Origin: Microbacterium pullorum
GTDB lineage: Bacteria; Actinomycetota; Actinomycetes; Actinomycetales; Microbacteriaceae
DNA length: 64,000 nt
Assembly: GCF_014836535.1 (NCBI RefSeq)
Contig: NZ_JACSQP010000002.1
Coordinates: forward strand, 62,001 to 126,000
Direction of reading: 5' to 3'
Made by a program: the position numbers and the translations under genes. The notes below the pieces were generated by a model. It had not been told where the DNA came from. It ran no database searches and saw nothing but the letters and a program-made list of their open reading frames with translations. Every line of letters starts with the position of its first letter. Within the stretch, counting starts at the first letter, position 1. Positions 21,436-30,837 of this stretch are shown here, piece after piece.

Positions 21436-22457
21436 GCCACCACCAGCGGGAAGAACAGGAAGTACAGTGCGAGGGCCGGAACGGTCGAGGGGAGGATCGA
21501 ATCGAGACGGTCGAGGACCCCACCGTGCCCGGGAAGCCAGGAACTCATGTCCTTGATGCCGAGATCGCGCTTGATCATCGACTCGCCGAGGTCACCGACG
21601 GTCGCGGTCGCGAGGATCACGAGACCGAAGACCAGACCCGCCCACCACGGCACCTGCAGCAGGAACAGCCCGAAGAGCACCCCCGCAGCCACGGCGGCGA
21701 TCACGGCGCCGCCGAAGCCCTCCCACGTCTTCTTGGGGCTGATGCGCGGGGCCATCGGGTGCTTGCCGAACATGAGCCCGAACGCGTACGCGCCGGTGTC
21801 GGCGGCGACGGCGGTGCCGATCATCGCGAGCACCCACCACTCCCCCTGTTCCTGTCGCAGCAGGATGAGCAGCAGACTGCCGAGGAAGGCGACGTAGAGC
21901 TGGACGAAGCCGGAGATGAGCACGTCGGCGAGAACGTCGCCGTAGGCGCGGGAGTCGTGCGCTGCCATCTGTGCGATCAGTCGCCAGACGACGACGATCG
22001 CGACGGCGGCGAATGCCACTGTCCAGTGGGTGAAGTAGTCGAAGAAGTAGCCCGCCAGCACGAGGCCGAGCGCCGCGATCAGCTGTGGTACGACGTCGAC
22101 GCGGCGGCCGGCGACCTGCAGCGCGCGAGAGAACTCGAACACGCCCAGCAGCGCGACCGGCACCGCGAACAGCAGGAACAGCGGCTTGAAGAACATCAGC
22201 GAGCCGATGACGATGACGCCCAGCGCCAGCCCCACGAGTGTCGCGACGATCAGGTCACGTCCGGTGCGCTGCTTGATCTTCTCGTTCGCCAGGTCGAAAT
22301 CGGCGCGGGCTCGCTCCACCTGCTGCTCGAACTCGCTGCGCGCCGAGCGCAGGTGACTCGTGAACTCGTCGCCGGCGTCGCCGGAGGCCCGGCGCCCGCC
22401 CGTGCGCCGCGTGGGCGGTTCGGGGGTGCGCTCCGGGTCGTCGGAAGCGTCGGTCAT
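21432..22457 (-). CDS. cdsA: phosphatidate cytidylyltransferase
   Basis: Makes CDP-diacylglycerol from CTP and phosphatidic acid, feeding all phospholipid synthesis. The protein is 341 aa. A charged cytosolic N-terminus (1-65) is unusually long and helical (EQQVERARADFDLANEKIKQR). Seven to eight membrane helices follow. The signature lies near the C-terminus: KTWEGFGGAV, then GDLGESMIKRDLGIKDMS, PGHGGVLDRLDS. It is in a leftward run after frr (8 bp apart) and before the DivIVA-like gene (4-nt overlap). Confidence 0.95.
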   Translation of the reverse strand: MTDASDDPERTPEPPTRRTGGRRASGDAGDEFTSHLRSARSEFEQQVERARADFDLANEKIKQRTGRDLIVATLVGLALGVIVIGSLMFFKPLFLLFAVPVALLGVFEFSRALQVAGRRVDVVPQLIAALGLVLAGYFFDYFTHWTVAFAAVAIVVVWRLIAQMAAHDSRAYGDVLADVLISGFVQLYVAFLGSLLLILLRQEQGEWWVLAMIGTAVAADTGAYAFGLMFGKHPMAPRISPKKTWEGFGGAVIAAVAAGVLFGLFLLQVPWWAGLVFGLVILATATVGDLGESMIKRDLGIKDMSSWLPGHGGVLDRLDSILPSTVPALALYFLFFPLVVA

Positions 22458-22465
22458 GAGGGGTC

Positions 22466-23026
22466 CTAGACCTCGAGCAGCTCGGTCTCTTTGCGCTTCA
22501 GCGCCTCGTCGATGGCGTCGACGTGCGCACGGGTGAGCGCGTCGAGCTCCTTCTCGCCCCGCGAGATCTCGTCCTCCCCGACCTCGTTCTTCAGCGCGTC
22601 CAGATCGTCCTTGGCCTTGCGGCGGATGCCACGCACGTGCACCTTGTGGTCCTCACCCTTGGTGCGCACGAGCTTGACGTACTCCTTGCGACGCTCCTGC
22701 GTGAGCTCGGGCATGGTCACGCGCACGATCGTGCCGTCGTTGCTCGGGTTCGCCCCGAGGTTCGGGGTGTCGCGAATGGCCTGCTCGATCGCCTTGAGCG
22801 CCGACTTGTCGTAGGGGGTGATCACGATCGTGCGGGCTTCGACGTTGTTCAGCGACGCGAGCTGCGCCAGCGGCGTCGGCGTGCCGTAGTAGTCCACGAG
22901 GATCTTCTGGAAAAGCTGCGGGTTCGCACGTCCCGTGCGGACGGTGGCGAAGTCATCCTTCGCACCCTCCACGGCACGGTCCATGCGCGCTCCGGCGTCA
23001 GCCAGCACATCGGCGATCACGGTCAC
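22466..23026 (-). CDS. frr: ribosome recycling factor
   Basis: Splits post-termination ribosomes together with EF-G. The 186-aa protein shows the full RRF fold: a long three-helix bundle ([50 protein letters not shown]) and a small beta domain ([15 protein letters not shown]). The GTG at 23026 is chosen with a weak Shine-Dalgarno AATGGAG; a second in-frame GTG two codons on is also possible. It has its own upstream TAGACT box and sits between pyrH and cdsA, the standard order. Confidence 0.96.
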   Translation of the reverse strand: MTVIADVLADAGARMDRAVEGAKDDFATVRTGRANPQLFQKILVDYYGTPTPLAQLASLNNVEARTIVITPYDKSALKAIEQAIRDTPNLGANPSNDGTIVRVTMPELTQERRKEYVKLVRTKGEDHKVHVRGIRRKAKDDLDALKNEVGEDEISRGEKELDALTRAHVDAIDEALKRKETELLEV

Positions 23027-23053
23027 TCCATTCGTCGGGACAAGTCTGTGGAA

Positions 23054-23059
23054 AGTCTA
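23054..23059 (-). promoter_or_regulatory. -10 box TAGACT of frr
   Basis: TAGACT on the minus strand 27 nt upstream of the frr GTG, in the 60-bp pyrH-frr gap. It predicts a leader of about 20 nt and separate frr-cdsA transcription. Confidence 0.45.
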
Positions 23060-23086
23060 GTTGAGCCCGGCCGGGCGGCAGGGGAG

Positions 23087-23806
23087 CTACGCCGTGACGA
23101 GGGTGCCGATCGGCTCCCCCAGGAGGGCCCGCGTCACGTTGCCGGCGGGCTCCATGCCGAACACACGCATGTCCATGCGGTTGTCCATGCAGAGGCTGAA
23201 CGCCGTGGAGTCCACGACCTTCAGGCCGCGCTGCAGGGCGTCACCGTAGGTGAGCCGGTCGATGCGCGTGGCATCGGGGTCGATACGGGGGTCGGCGGTG
23301 TAGACGCCGTCGACGCCGTTCTTGGCCACGAGCACCTCGCGGGCGTCGATCTCCAGCGCCCGCTGAGCGGCGACGGTGTCGGTGGAGAAGTAGGGCAGAC
23401 CCGCCCCGGCGCCGAAGATGACGACACGGCCCTTCTCCATGTGACGCTCGGCGCGGCGCGGGATGTACGGCTCGGCGACCTGGGTCATCGAGATGGCCGA
23501 CTGCACGCGGGTGGCCGCTCCCGCCTGCTCGAGGAAGTCCTGCAGCGCGAGCGCGTTCATCACGGTGCCGAGCATGCCCATGTAGTCGGCACGGCCGCGG
23601 TCCATGCCGCGCTGGCTCAGCTCCGCGCCGCGGAAGAAGTTGCCACCACCGACGACGATGGCGATCTCGACGCGATCCACTGCGGCGGCGATCTCGCGGG
23701 CGATCTGGCTGACGACGTCGGGGTTCACGCCGAGCTGGCCGCCTCCGAACGCCTCTCCGGACAGCTTCAGCAGGACGCGTCGGCGTCCTGTGGCCTCATC
23801 GATCAC
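23087..23806 (-). CDS. pyrH: UMP kinase
   Basis: Phosphorylates UMP to UDP as part of pyrimidine nucleotide supply. The 239-aa amino-acid-kinase-fold protein has the N-terminal [20 protein letters not shown] near residue 53, [14 protein letters not shown], and the ATP-site region [16 protein letters not shown]. The GTG start has GAGAGGA upstream and a TAGGTT box 23 nt away. It sits in the conserved rpsB-tsf-pyrH-frr order, separated from tsf by a terminator. Confidence 0.96.
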   Translation of the reverse strand: MIDEATGRRRVLLKLSGEAFGGGQLGVNPDVVSQIAREIAAAVDRVEIAIVVGGGNFFRGAELSQRGMDRGRADYMGMLGTVMNALALQDFLEQAGAATRVQSAISMTQVAEPYIPRRAERHMEKGRVVIFGAGAGLPYFSTDTVAAQRALEIDAREVLVAKNGVDGVYTADPRIDPDATRIDRLTYGDALQRGLKVVDSTAFSLCMDNRMDMRVFGMEPAGNVTRALLGEPIGTLVTA

Positions 23807-23828
23807 GTGTCATCCTCTCGTCTGGTAC

Positions 23829-23834
23829 AACCTA
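23829..23834 (-). promoter_or_regulatory. -10 box TAGGTT of pyrH
   Basis: TAGGTT on the minus strand 22 nt before the pyrH GTG and just beyond the tsf terminator hairpin, so pyrH is likely started afresh here. Confidence 0.5.
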
Positions 23835-23849
23835 GCGTCGGGCATGGGA

Positions 23850-23878
23850 AAGGCCCGCACCGATTCGATGCGGGCCTT
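23850..23878 (-). terminator. terminator after tsf
   Basis: Perfect 10-bp stem AAGGCCCGCA/TGCGGGCCTT with a 9-nt loop, 9 bp after the tsf stop on the minus strand. The A/T ends of the stem give a short terminal T pair but no long T-tract. Confidence 0.8.
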
Positions 23879-23887
23879 GCCCGGAAC

Positions 23888-24715
23888 TTACGCGCCGACC
23901 TTGAAGCGGGCGAAGTCGGTGATGGTGATGCCGGCGTCCTGGGCCACCTTCGCGACGGACAGTTTGTTGTCCTTCGCGTAGTCCTGGTCCAGCAGCGCCA
24001 CCTGCTTGAAAAACGCGTTCACGCGGCCTTCGACGATCTTCGGCAGGGCGGCCTCGGGCTTGCCCTCGTTGCGGGAGATCTCGGTGACGATCTCGCGCTC
24101 CTTCTCGACCTCGGCGGCGGGGACGTCCTCGCGCGAGAGGTAGGTGGGGTTGGCGAACGAGATGTGCTGCGCGATGGAGCGCGCGGTCTCGGCGTCGTCT
24201 CCGGAGTAGACAACGACCACACCGATCTGCGGGGGCAGGTCCTTGCTGGTCTTGTGGAGGTAGATCTCGAAGTGGTCACCCGTGAGGGTGCGAACGCGAC
24301 GCAGCTCGACCTTCTCACCGATGATCGCGGCTTCGTCGTCGATGAGCTGCGCGACGGTCTTGCCGCCGGCGTCGGCGGCGAGGGCTGCCTCGACGGAGTC
24401 GGCGGAGACGGCTGCAGCAGCGTCGGCCACCTTGTCGGCCAGCGCGATGAAGCGGTCGTTCTTGGCGACGAAGTCGGTCTCGGTGTTCAGCTCGATCAGC
24501 GTGACCTTGCCGTCCTGCTCACGAGCGACGACCAGACCCTCGCTCGTGGAGCGGTCGGCACGCTTCGCGTTGCCCTTCGCGCCCTTGAGGCGGAGGATCT
24601 CGACAGCCTTCTCGAGGTCGCCATCGGCTTCCTCGAGCGCCTTCTTGGTGTCGACCATGCCCGTGCCGAGCTGCTCGCGCAGCGCCTTGATGTCGGCGAT
24701 GGTGAAGTTTGCCAT
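23888..24715 (-). CDS. tsf: elongation factor Ts
   Basis: Guanine-nucleotide exchange factor for EF-Tu. The protein is 275 aa. The N-terminal UBA-like domain (IKALREQLGTGMVDTKKALEE) and the EF-Tu-contacting TDFVAKND near residue 80 are present, with the core and dimer domains complete. The ATG is preceded by TTAGGAG. It lies 85 bp downstream of rpsB and ends at the terminator at 23850. Confidence 0.97.
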   Translation of the reverse strand: MANFTIADIKALREQLGTGMVDTKKALEEADGDLEKAVEILRLKGAKGNAKRADRSTSEGLVVAREQDGKVTLIELNTETDFVAKNDRFIALADKVADAAAAVSADSVEAALAADAGGKTVAQLIDDEAAIIGEKVELRRVRTLTGDHFEIYLHKTSKDLPPQIGVVVVYSGDDAETARSIAQHISFANPTYLSREDVPAAEVEKEREIVTEISRNEGKPEAALPKIVEGRVNAFFKQVALLDQDYAKDNKLSVAKVAQDAGITITDFARFKVGA

Positions 24716-24800
24716 GGTACTGGCTCCTAAGTTCGGTGGGAGTTCTGAGGGATGTCGGGGCGAGCGCTCCTGCGCCCGCCCCGACGTGATCCGATACTGC

Positions 24801-25721
24801 TTACTCGGCAGCCTTGGCTGCGGCGCCCTCGGCGTCGGCCTCGGACTCGGTGGCGGCTTCGCCCTCGATGGCCTGCTCGTCGGCGACGAGCTCAGCAGCC
24901 TCGGTCTTCGCCTCGGTCTCGTCGGCGATCTTCTCGGTGCTGGCGGAGGACTGCTCCGGCGCGCCCTGCTCGAGCAGCTCGCGCTCCCACTCGGTGAGGG
25001 GCTCAGCGGCCTCGGCCTCGCCGGCCGGCTGGTGACGCTGGATGAGGCCCTCGGCGGCGGCGTCGGCGATCACGCGGGTCAGCAGACCCACGGCGCGGAT
25101 CGCGTCGTCGTTGCCGGGGATCGGGTACTGGAACTCGTCCGGGTCGGCGTTCGTGTCGAGGATGCCGATGACGGGGATGCCGAGCTTGCGGGCCTCGTCG
25201 ATGGCGAGGTGCTCGCGCTTGGCGTCGATGACCCAGATCGCCGACGGGGTCTTCTGCAGGTTGCGGATACCGCCCAGCGACTTGTGCAGCTTGTCCAGCT
25301 CGCGCTTCTTGAGCAGCAGCTCCTTCTTGGTGAAGCCGCTGTTGGCCGGGGTCTCGTAGTCGAGCTCCTCGAGCTCCTTCATACGGGCGAGGCGCTTGGA
25401 GATGGTGCTGAAGTTGGTCAGCAGACCACCGAGCCAGCGCTGGTTCACGTAGGGCTGCCCCACGCGCGTCGCCTGCTCGGCGATGACTTCCTGCGCCTGC
25501 TTCTTGGTGCCGACGAAGAGGATGGTGCCGCCGTGGGCGACGGTCTCCTTGACGAATTCGTAGGCCTTGTCGATGTAGCCCAGCGACTGCTGCAGGTCGA
25601 TGATGTGGATGCCGCTGCGCTCGGTGAGGATGAAACGCTTGACCTTCGGGTTCCACCGGCGGGTCTGGTGTCCGAAGTGCACGCCGCTGTCGAGCAGCTG
25701 GCGGATGGTGACGACGGCCAT
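24801..25721 (-). CDS. rpsB: 30S ribosomal protein S2
   Basis: Small-subunit protein of the 16S rRNA head-body junction. The protein is 306 aa against about 240 in E. coli. The core ([27 protein letters not shown]-like segment, [38 protein letters not shown]) is standard. The last roughly 75 residues form an Ala/Glu-rich acidic tail typical of actinobacterial S2. ATG 25721 has AGGAG 8 nt upstream. The longer open reading to 25925 is ruled out by composition and by the conserved start. Confidence 0.97.
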   Translation of the reverse strand: MAVVTIRQLLDSGVHFGHQTRRWNPKVKRFILTERSGIHIIDLQQSLGYIDKAYEFVKETVAHGGTILFVGTKKQAQEVIAEQATRVGQPYVNQRWLGGLLTNFSTISKRLARMKELEELDYETPANSGFTKKELLLKKRELDKLHKSLGGIRNLQKTPSAIWVIDAKREHLAIDEARKLGIPVIGILDTNADPDEFQYPIPGNDDAIRAVGLLTRVIADAAAEGLIQRHQPAGEAEAAEPLTEWERELLEQGAPEQSSASTEKIADETEAKTEAAELVADEQAIEGEAATESEADAEGAAAKAAE

Positions 25722-26032
25722 GGCCGTTCTCCTGTTCTCGGCGCACGCTGCGCCGTTGTTTCGGTTGTCCACGCCTGGTCGAATGACCGGCGAGCCTGGT
25801 GCCCGGCGCACACCCACCACCCGCTGCTGCGGGAGGACCTGGGGTGTGGATGCCGCGTCGCGCCCGCCGGAGCGGGTGCAGTGCTGTGGGCACGCGGAGT
25901 CACCCCGCCGGAGCGAGGTGCGCAACCATCTTATCAGCCGAGGTGTCCTCCCCCGCGCGACGGCGCACCCGGTTGTCCCCGATCGGCCGGATCCGCGCCC
26001 GGTGCCGGGGATCGAGCCGCGACGATGAGGAC
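25722..26032. other. 311-bp gene-free region: rpsB 5' leader and divergent upstream of the M23 gene
   Basis: No gene seen. On the minus strand TAAGAT (25928-25933) is a plausible rpsB -10, which would give a leader of about 200 nt, long enough for autoregulation by S2. Within it a 12-bp direct repeat CCCGCCGGAGCG occurs at 25863-25874 and 25904-25915, and AGGAG precedes the ATG. No matching regulatory RNA family could be recognised by eye. Confidence 0.5.
25928..25933 (-). promoter_or_regulatory. candidate -10 box TAAGAT of rpsB
   Basis: TAAGAT on the minus strand about 207 nt before rpsB, preceded by TG (TGATAAGAT). It is one of few AT-rich spots in this region. No good -35 was identified. 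Confidence 0.4.
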
Positions 26033-26764
26033 ATGCCCCGCCGATCGACCGCCGGCTCCGCGCTGGTCACCGCCTTCCTGCTCGTCCTCGTGCTCGCCGG
26101 CGGGCCTGCAGCAGCCGGCGCCGCGCCCGCGGCGGCGGTGAGCGCCCTGCCCGTCGGCGAGTGGGCGTGGCCGATGGCGGGAGCGCGGCTGGAGGCACCG
26201 TTCCGCGCGCCCGCCCACCGTTACGGGCCCGGTCATCGCGGCATCGATCTCGCCGCCGCGGGTTCGCGCCAGGTCGTGGCGCCCGCGGACGGGGTGGTGG
26301 CGTTCGTGGGCGACGTGGCGGGGCGTCCGGTGATGACGATCGACCAGGGCGGCGGGCTCGTGACCACCTTCGAGCCGGTCGCTGCGGTCGTCGGCGCCGG
26401 ACAGGCGATCACCCGGGGCGAGACCGTCGCACACCTCGCGAGCGGCGGGCATACGCGCGATGGGGCGCTGCACGTCGGCGTGCGACTGCACGGCGAGTAC
26501 CTCAATCCGATGCTGCTGTTCGCCGACGTGCCCCGGGCCGTGCTGCTGCCGGTGTTCTCAGCGGTCGACGACGATCGTGTTGCGGGCCCCGTTGTCGACC
26601 ACGTCGCCGAGCACCCCGGCTTCCACGTCGTTGTCGTTGCCGTTGACGGCGATCGACCCGATCTCGCCGCGCACGTCGATGTCATTCCGATCGCCGGTGA
26701 TCGCCAGCGCGCCGACGGCGGCGGCCTCGAGGTCGTTGTCCTGCCCGGTGAGGCTCGCCGTTGA
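26033..26764 (+). CDS. M23 family (LytM/NlpD-type) peptidase, exported
   Basis: A 243-aa protein with a signal peptide (about 1-40, [20 protein letters not shown]) and an M23 domain. It has [15 protein letters not shown], the first zinc pair in [10 protein letters not shown] (His and Asp) and the last His in [19 protein letters not shown]. It is predicted to cleave peptidoglycan cross-links or regulate wall hydrolases outside the cell. The family fold is complete by about residue 165. The remaining roughly 70 residues have no domain and are read through the antisense strand of the neighbouring lipoprotein gene, because the first in-frame stop is at 26762-26764. ATG 26033 is chosen from the signal peptide; the start signal is unclear. 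Confidence 0.8.
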   Translation: MPRRSTAGSALVTAFLLVLVLAGGPAAAGAAPAAAVSALPVGEWAWPMAGARLEAPFRAPAHRYGPGHRGIDLAAAGSRQVVAPADGVVAFVGDVAGRPVMTIDQGGGLVTTFEPVAAVVGAGQAITRGETVAHLASGGHTRDGALHVGVRLHGEYLNPMLLFADVPRAVLLPVFSAVDDDRVAGPVVDHVAEHPGFHVVVVAVDGDRPDLAAHVDVIPIAGDRQRADGGGLEVVVLPGEARR

Positions 26765-27112
26765 CACGTCGCCCGCGTCGACGTCGTGACGATCGCCCTG
26801 CACCACCAGCTCACCGACCTCGGCGCGGGTGAGGTCGATGTCGACGTCGGTTCCCGTGATCGTCACCACCGGGCAGTCGCCTGAGAGCACCAGGTCGTCG
26901 CCGCCCGTGATCGCCACGGGCTCTCCCCCGCAGTCCCCACCGGTCGGCATGACGGGCGGCGCCGCGGCGTCGGGGGTGGCGGACGCTGCGGGCGCCGACG
27001 GACGCACCGTCGTGACGGGGCGCGCATCGTCGGTGTCCAGGGGGACGCACCCCGTCAGCACGAAGGCGAAGGTGAGGGCGACGGCGGTGCGGGTCAAGCT
27101 GCGGGGGGACAT
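26558..27112 (-). CDS. DUF3060-type lipoprotein
   Basis: A 184-aa secreted lipoprotein. The signal peptide ends in a good lipobox (LTGC, Cys22), followed by a Thr/Ala/Pro-rich linker. The C-terminal half is a repetitive right-handed beta structure in which short strands alternate ([62 protein letters not shown]), the DUF3060 pattern. Function is unknown; many actinobacterial homologues are wall-associated. A TAACGT box lies 6 nt before the ATG. The 3' end overlaps the M23 gene tail-to-tail by 207 bp. Confidence 0.85.
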   Translation of the reverse strand: MSPRSLTRTAVALTFAFVLTGCVPLDTDDARPVTTVRPSAPAASATPDAAAPPVMPTGGDCGGEPVAITGGDDLVLSGDCPVVTITGTDVDIDLTRAEVGELVVQGDRHDVDAGDVSTASLTGQDNDLEAAAVGALAITGDRNDIDVRGEIGSIAVNGNDNDVEAGVLGDVVDNGARNTIVVDR

Positions 27113-27118
27113 GCCCCC

Positions 27119-27124
27119 ACGTTA
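27119..27124 (-). promoter_or_regulatory. -10 box TAACGT of the DUF3060 lipoprotein gene (leaderless)
   Basis: TAACGT on the minus strand followed after 6 nt by the ATG at 27112. Confidence 0.55.
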
Positions 27125-27158
27125 GAAGAGCCCCGGCGCGCTCGCCAGTAGAGGAGGA

Positions 27159-28064
27159 TCAGGCCCGAGGGTGTGCGAGGCGGTATGCGGCGGCGAGCCG
27201 CTCGCCGGAGACGTGCGTGTAGATCTGCGTCGTCCCGAGACTCGCGTGGCCCAGCATCTCCTGCACTGCGCGCAAGTCGGCACCGCCGTCGAGCAGATGG
27301 GTGGCTGCGGAGTGGCGCAGCGCGTGCGGACCGATGGTGTCGGCCCCGACGAGCGGCGCGATCTCGCGCGCCGCGATGTCGTACACCGCCCGCGCCCCGA
27401 TGCGGCCGCCCCGCAGGCCGAGGAACACCGCGCCGGACGGTCGACCGTCGGCGCGCGCGGCCAGGGCGGGCCTGCCGCGCACGAGGTAGGCGTCGAGGGC
27501 ACGCGCCGCGGGGATCCCGTAGGGCACGACGCGTTCCTTCGAGCCCTTCCCCAGCACCCGCACGGTGGCCGCCTGGTGATCGAGGTCGCCGAGATCGATG
27601 CCGCAGAGCTCCGACACACGCAGTCCGGCGCCGTAGAGCAGCTCGAGGGCGGCGGCATCCCGCAGCAGACGGGGGTCGCCCTCGGCGGCGCGCACACGCA
27701 GATCGTCGAGCGCGTGGGCGACGCCGTCGGCGGTCGCGACCCGCGGCAGGGTACGCCCGCGTTTGGGCGCGACGAGGCGCAGGCTCGGGTCGGCGGCGAG
27801 GTGACCGTACTCGCAGGCCCAGCCGAAGAACCCGCGGGCCGCGGCCGTGCGGCGGGCCAGGGTCGACCGCGCGTCGCCGCGCTTGGTGGCGACCCAGAGC
27901 CATTCCCGCAGCATCTCGAGGTCGATGCCACCCAGTTCGACGTCGCCGGTCACCGTGACCATGTCGGCGAGGTCGGACCGATAGGCGCGCACGGTGGCCG
28001 GCGACAGCCGCCGCACGTCGGCGAGGTGCCGCGCGTAGCGGTCGATCGCGTCGCGCGTGTGCAT
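27159..28064 (-). CDS. xerC: tyrosine recombinase XerC
   Basis: Chromosome-dimer resolvase acting at dif with XerD. The protein is 301 aa with the SAM-like DNA-binding N-domain (about 1-95) and the catalytic domain with all key residues: Arg149 ([11 protein letters not shown]), Lys173/176 ([10 protein letters not shown]), His247-x2-Arg250 ([10 protein letters not shown]), His273 (LGHAS) and nucleophile Tyr282 (TTQIYTHV). Location after dprA-comM is usual for xerC in actinobacteria, and nothing nearby suggests an integrative element. ATG 28064 has CATCCT 6 nt upstream, so it may be leaderless. A longer reading to 28259 has atypical Arg-rich sequence. Confidence 0.93.
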   Translation of the reverse strand: MHTRDAIDRYARHLADVRRLSPATVRAYRSDLADMVTVTGDVELGGIDLEMLREWLWVATKRGDARSTLARRTAAARGFFGWACEYGHLAADPSLRLVAPKRGRTLPRVATADGVAHALDDLRVRAAEGDPRLLRDAAALELLYGAGLRVSELCGIDLGDLDHQAATVRVLGKGSKERVVPYGIPAARALDAYLVRGRPALAARADGRPSGAVFLGLRGGRIGARAVYDIAAREIAPLVGADTIGPHALRHSAATHLLDGGADLRAVQEMLGHASLGTTQIYTHVSGERLAAAYRLAHPRA

Positions 28065-28120
28065 GAGACCAGGATGCCGTGGGGACCGCGCCCGGCGGTG
28101 ACGGCGCACCGAACGTGCCC

Positions 28121-29308
28121 TCAGCGGCCGGTGACGACGAGGCGCCAGCCTCCGGGACCGTGCTGGGCACGCCCATCGAGCAGCATCAGTCCGAGCCCGC
28201 GTTCGACGTCGGCGACGCTCTGCCCGCATCGCCGCGCCACGTCGTCCACCCGTCGCCATGAGCGCGTGCTCAGCGCGTCGCGCAGTGCCGTCGCCTGATC
28301 GACCCAGTCGTCGGCGCCCGGCAGCAGATCATCGTCGAGACCGAGCATCTCCCGCACGTCGGCGGCGCCGGTGATGCAGCGCGCGTCGAACTCGCGCAGC
28401 AGCCGGTGGCATCCGGCCGACGCGGGGCTCGTCACCGGACCGGGTACGGCCCCGAGGCTGCGTCCGAGACTCGCCGCGTGAGCCGCGGTGTTGAGCGAAC
28501 CGCTCCGCCACCCCGCCTCCACGACGACCGTCGCGTCGGAGAGCGCCGCGATGAGCCGGTTGCGCGAGAGGAAGCGCCACTTGGTCGGCGCCGAGCCGCA
28601 CATGACCTCGCTCATCACGGCTCCGGTGCGGGTGATGCGCGCCAGCAGGTCGCTGTGTCCCGTGGGGTAGGCGCGATCCACCCCGCCGGCCAGCAGTGCG
28701 TCGGTGACTCCGCCCGCCGAGAGCGCGGCGCGGTGCGCGGCACCGTCGATGCCGTACGCCGCCCCCGACACGATGCGAATGCCGGAGCCCGCGAGGTCCG
28801 CGGCGATCTCCATCGCGACGTGCTCGCCGTACGACGTCGCCGCCCGCGCCCCGACGACCGCCACCGCGGGGCCGGCGGGTGGCGTCAACGCGCCGCGCAC
28901 CCACAGGCAGAGCGGCCCGTGGCGACCGAGATCGTCGAGGTGCGCCGGCCAGGCCGCATCGCCGGGGACGACGAGCCGCGCCCCGACGCGGCGGGCACTG
29001 TCCAGACCCGCCGCCAGCGCCGCCGGCGCGAGGCGCGGTCGCCAGCGCGCGAGCGCGTCGTGCGCGCGGCGACGGTCGAAGCCTTCGACCGTCGCGACGG
29101 CGGGTTCGTCGTTGCCCTCCACGAGCGCCAGCGCGGTGGCGGCGCCGAACTCCGCCACGAGGGACCCCGCATCTCCGTCGCCGGGTTCGCAGATCCCCGA
29201 CCACAGCGCGCGGGCGTGTCGCTCGGCGATGTCGTCGTCATCGAGGTCGCCGCCGACGAGCCCGAGGAGCAGGGCGCGCGAAGCGGCGGGGTCGGTGAGC
29301 AGGCTCAT
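28121..29308 (-). CDS. dprA: DNA-processing protein DprA
   Basis: Binds incoming single-stranded DNA and loads RecA during transformation. The protein is 395 aa: N-terminal SAM-like region (about 1-100), Rossmann-like core with [13 protein letters not shown], the [20 protein letters not shown] motif, [11 protein letters not shown] and [18 protein letters not shown], and a winged-helix C-terminus ([20 protein letters not shown]). The ATG overlaps the comM stop by 4 nt (ATGA), so it is part of yraN-comM-dprA. Confidence 0.94.
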   Translation of the reverse strand: MSLLTDPAASRALLLGLVGGDLDDDDIAERHARALWSGICEPGDGDAGSLVAEFGAATALALVEGNDEPAVATVEGFDRRRAHDALARWRPRLAPAALAAGLDSARRVGARLVVPGDAAWPAHLDDLGRHGPLCLWVRGALTPPAGPAVAVVGARAATSYGEHVAMEIAADLAGSGIRIVSGAAYGIDGAAHRAALSAGGVTDALLAGGVDRAYPTGHSDLLARITRTGAVMSEVMCGSAPTKWRFLSRNRLIAALSDATVVVEAGWRSGSLNTAAHAASLGRSLGAVPGPVTSPASAGCHRLLREFDARCITGAADVREMLGLDDDLLPGADDWVDQATALRDALSTRSWRRVDDVARRCGQSVADVERGLGLMLLDGRAQHGPGGWRLVVTGR

Positions 29309-30837
29309 ATCGGAGTCATCCCCTTCTTGAGGTAGAGCGCGCGGCCGATGTCGTCGATGTCGATGCGCTCGCGGGCGGCGAGGTCGGCGCTGGTCCACGC
29401 GACGCGCAGCACACGGTCATAGCCACGCAGCGTCAGCGCACCGCGGTGCAACGCGGCGTCCAGGGGCCGCCGCACCGCCGGCGGCGGTGCGAACGGTCCC
29501 TGCCGCAGCCACGCGCCCGGCACCTCGGCGTTCGTGCGCCAGGGGGTGCCGACCAGCCGGGCCTGCGCGCGCGCCCGCGCCGCATCGACGCGGGCACGCG
29601 CCTGGGCCGACGTGAGTGGCCGCTCAGCCGCCGCCTGCGCATGGGCGACCGAGACGCGCCGCACGGCGAGCTCGATGTCGATGCGGTCGCGGATGGGGCC
29701 GGAGAGCCGCCCCAGGTAGCGGCGGATACCCGAGGGCGGGCACACGCAGTCACCGCCGGGCACCCCGTAGGCACCGCACGGACACGGGTTCGTCGCCAGC
29801 ACCAGTTGGAATCGCGCCGGGAAGGCGGCGCTCGCCCCGGCACGATGGATCTGGATCGCGCCGTTCTCGAGCGGTTCGCGCAGCGCATCGAGCGCGCCCG
29901 AGGCGAACTCCCCCGCTTCGTCGAGGAAGAGCACGCCCCCACTGGCCCGCGCGATCGCGCCGGGGCGGATCATGCGACTGCCGCCCCCGACGAGCGCGGC
30001 GACGCTCGCGGTGTGGTGCGGCGCTTCGAAGGGCGGCGTGCGTTCGAGGGCGACCACCCGCGCCCCCGCGAGCGAGCGGATCGATGCAGCCTGCAGCGCG
30101 GCGGCGTCGTCGAGGGCGGGGAGGATGCCGGGCAGTCGCCGCGCCAGCATCGTCTTGCCCGCGCCCGGCGGACCGCTCATGAGCACGTGGTGTCCGCCCG
30201 CGGCGGCGAGGACCATCGCGTCGACCGCGTCGCGCTGGCCGATGACGTCGGCCAGCTCCAGCTGGGGCGGGGCGTCGTCGGGCGGCCCCTCGCCGGCGAC
30301 GGGGTCGAGGTCGCGCGGCTCGACGTCGAGCCCGTGCCGGCGCAGCACGTCGATGAGACTCACGGCGCCCACCACCTCGACGCCGTCCACCAGCTCGGCC
30401 TCCGCGCGGTTCGCGTGCGGCACGACCACGCGGGTGATGCCCGCACGCGCGGCGGCGACGACGGCGGGCAGCACGCCCGGCACCGGCCGCAACCGGCCGT
30501 CGAGGCCGAGCTCTCCCAGGTGCACGGTGGTGGCGAGCGACCCCGGGTCGAGGCGATGCTCGGTGGCGAGGGCGGCGACGGCGATGGCGACGTCGAACCC
30601 GGCGCCGTGCTTCGGGAGGCTCGCCGGGGACAGGTTCACGGTGATGCGGCGACGCGACAGCTGCAGCCCGCTGTTCTCGCAGGCGTTGTGCACGCGTTGG
30701 TGCGCCTCGCCGAGCGCCTTGTCGGCCAGCCCGATGATCTTGAAGTCGGGCGTCTGTCGCGAGAGATCCGCTTCCACCTCCACGAGCGCGCCGTCGAGGC
30801 CGGTCAGCGCCACCGCCCAGGTGCGAGCGACCGTCAT
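29305..30837 (-). CDS. comM: ComM/YifB family AAA+ helicase-like protein (Mg-chelatase-like)
   Basis: AAA+ protein of 510 aa. The N-terminal Lon-like fold (TPDFKIIGLADKALGEAHQRV) is followed by Walker A SGPPGAGKTM near residue 220, Walker B GGVLFLDEAGEF near residue 300 and a C-terminal Mg-chelatase C domain (LTLRGYDRVLRVAWTSADL). A Cys-rich loop (NPCPCGAYGVPGGDCVCPP) is typical of the family. The homologue in naturally competent bacteria is a hexameric branch-migration helicase needed for integrating divergent DNA. ATG 30837 overlaps the yraN stop by 4 nt. Confidence 0.93.
   Translation of the reverse strand: MTVARTWAVALTGLDGALVEVEADLSRQTPDFKIIGLADKALGEAHQRVHNACENSGLQLSRRRITVNLSPASLPKHGAGFDVAIAVAALATEHRLDPGSLATTVHLGELGLDGRLRPVPGVLPAVVAAARAGITRVVVPHANRAEAELVDGVEVVGAVSLIDVLRRHGLDVEPRDLDPVAGEGPPDDAPPQLELADVIGQRDAVDAMVLAAAGGHHVLMSGPPGAGKTMLARRLPGILPALDDAAALQAASIRSLAGARVVALERTPPFEAPHHTASVAALVGGGSRMIRPGAIARASGGVLFLDEAGEFASGALDALREPLENGAIQIHRAGASAAFPARFQLVLATNPCPCGAYGVPGGDCVCPPSGIRRYLGRLSGPIRDRIDIELAVRRVSVAHAQAAAERPLTSAQARARVDAARARAQARLVGTPWRTNAEVPGAWLRQGPFAPPPAVRRPLDAALHRGALTLRGYDRVLRVAWTSADLAARERIDIDDIGRALYLKKGMTPI

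Noticed and set aside
27159..28064. XerC as the integrase of a mobile element
   Set aside because: Full housekeeping XerC in its usual place beside dprA-comM-yraN; no att sites or cargo genes adjoin it.
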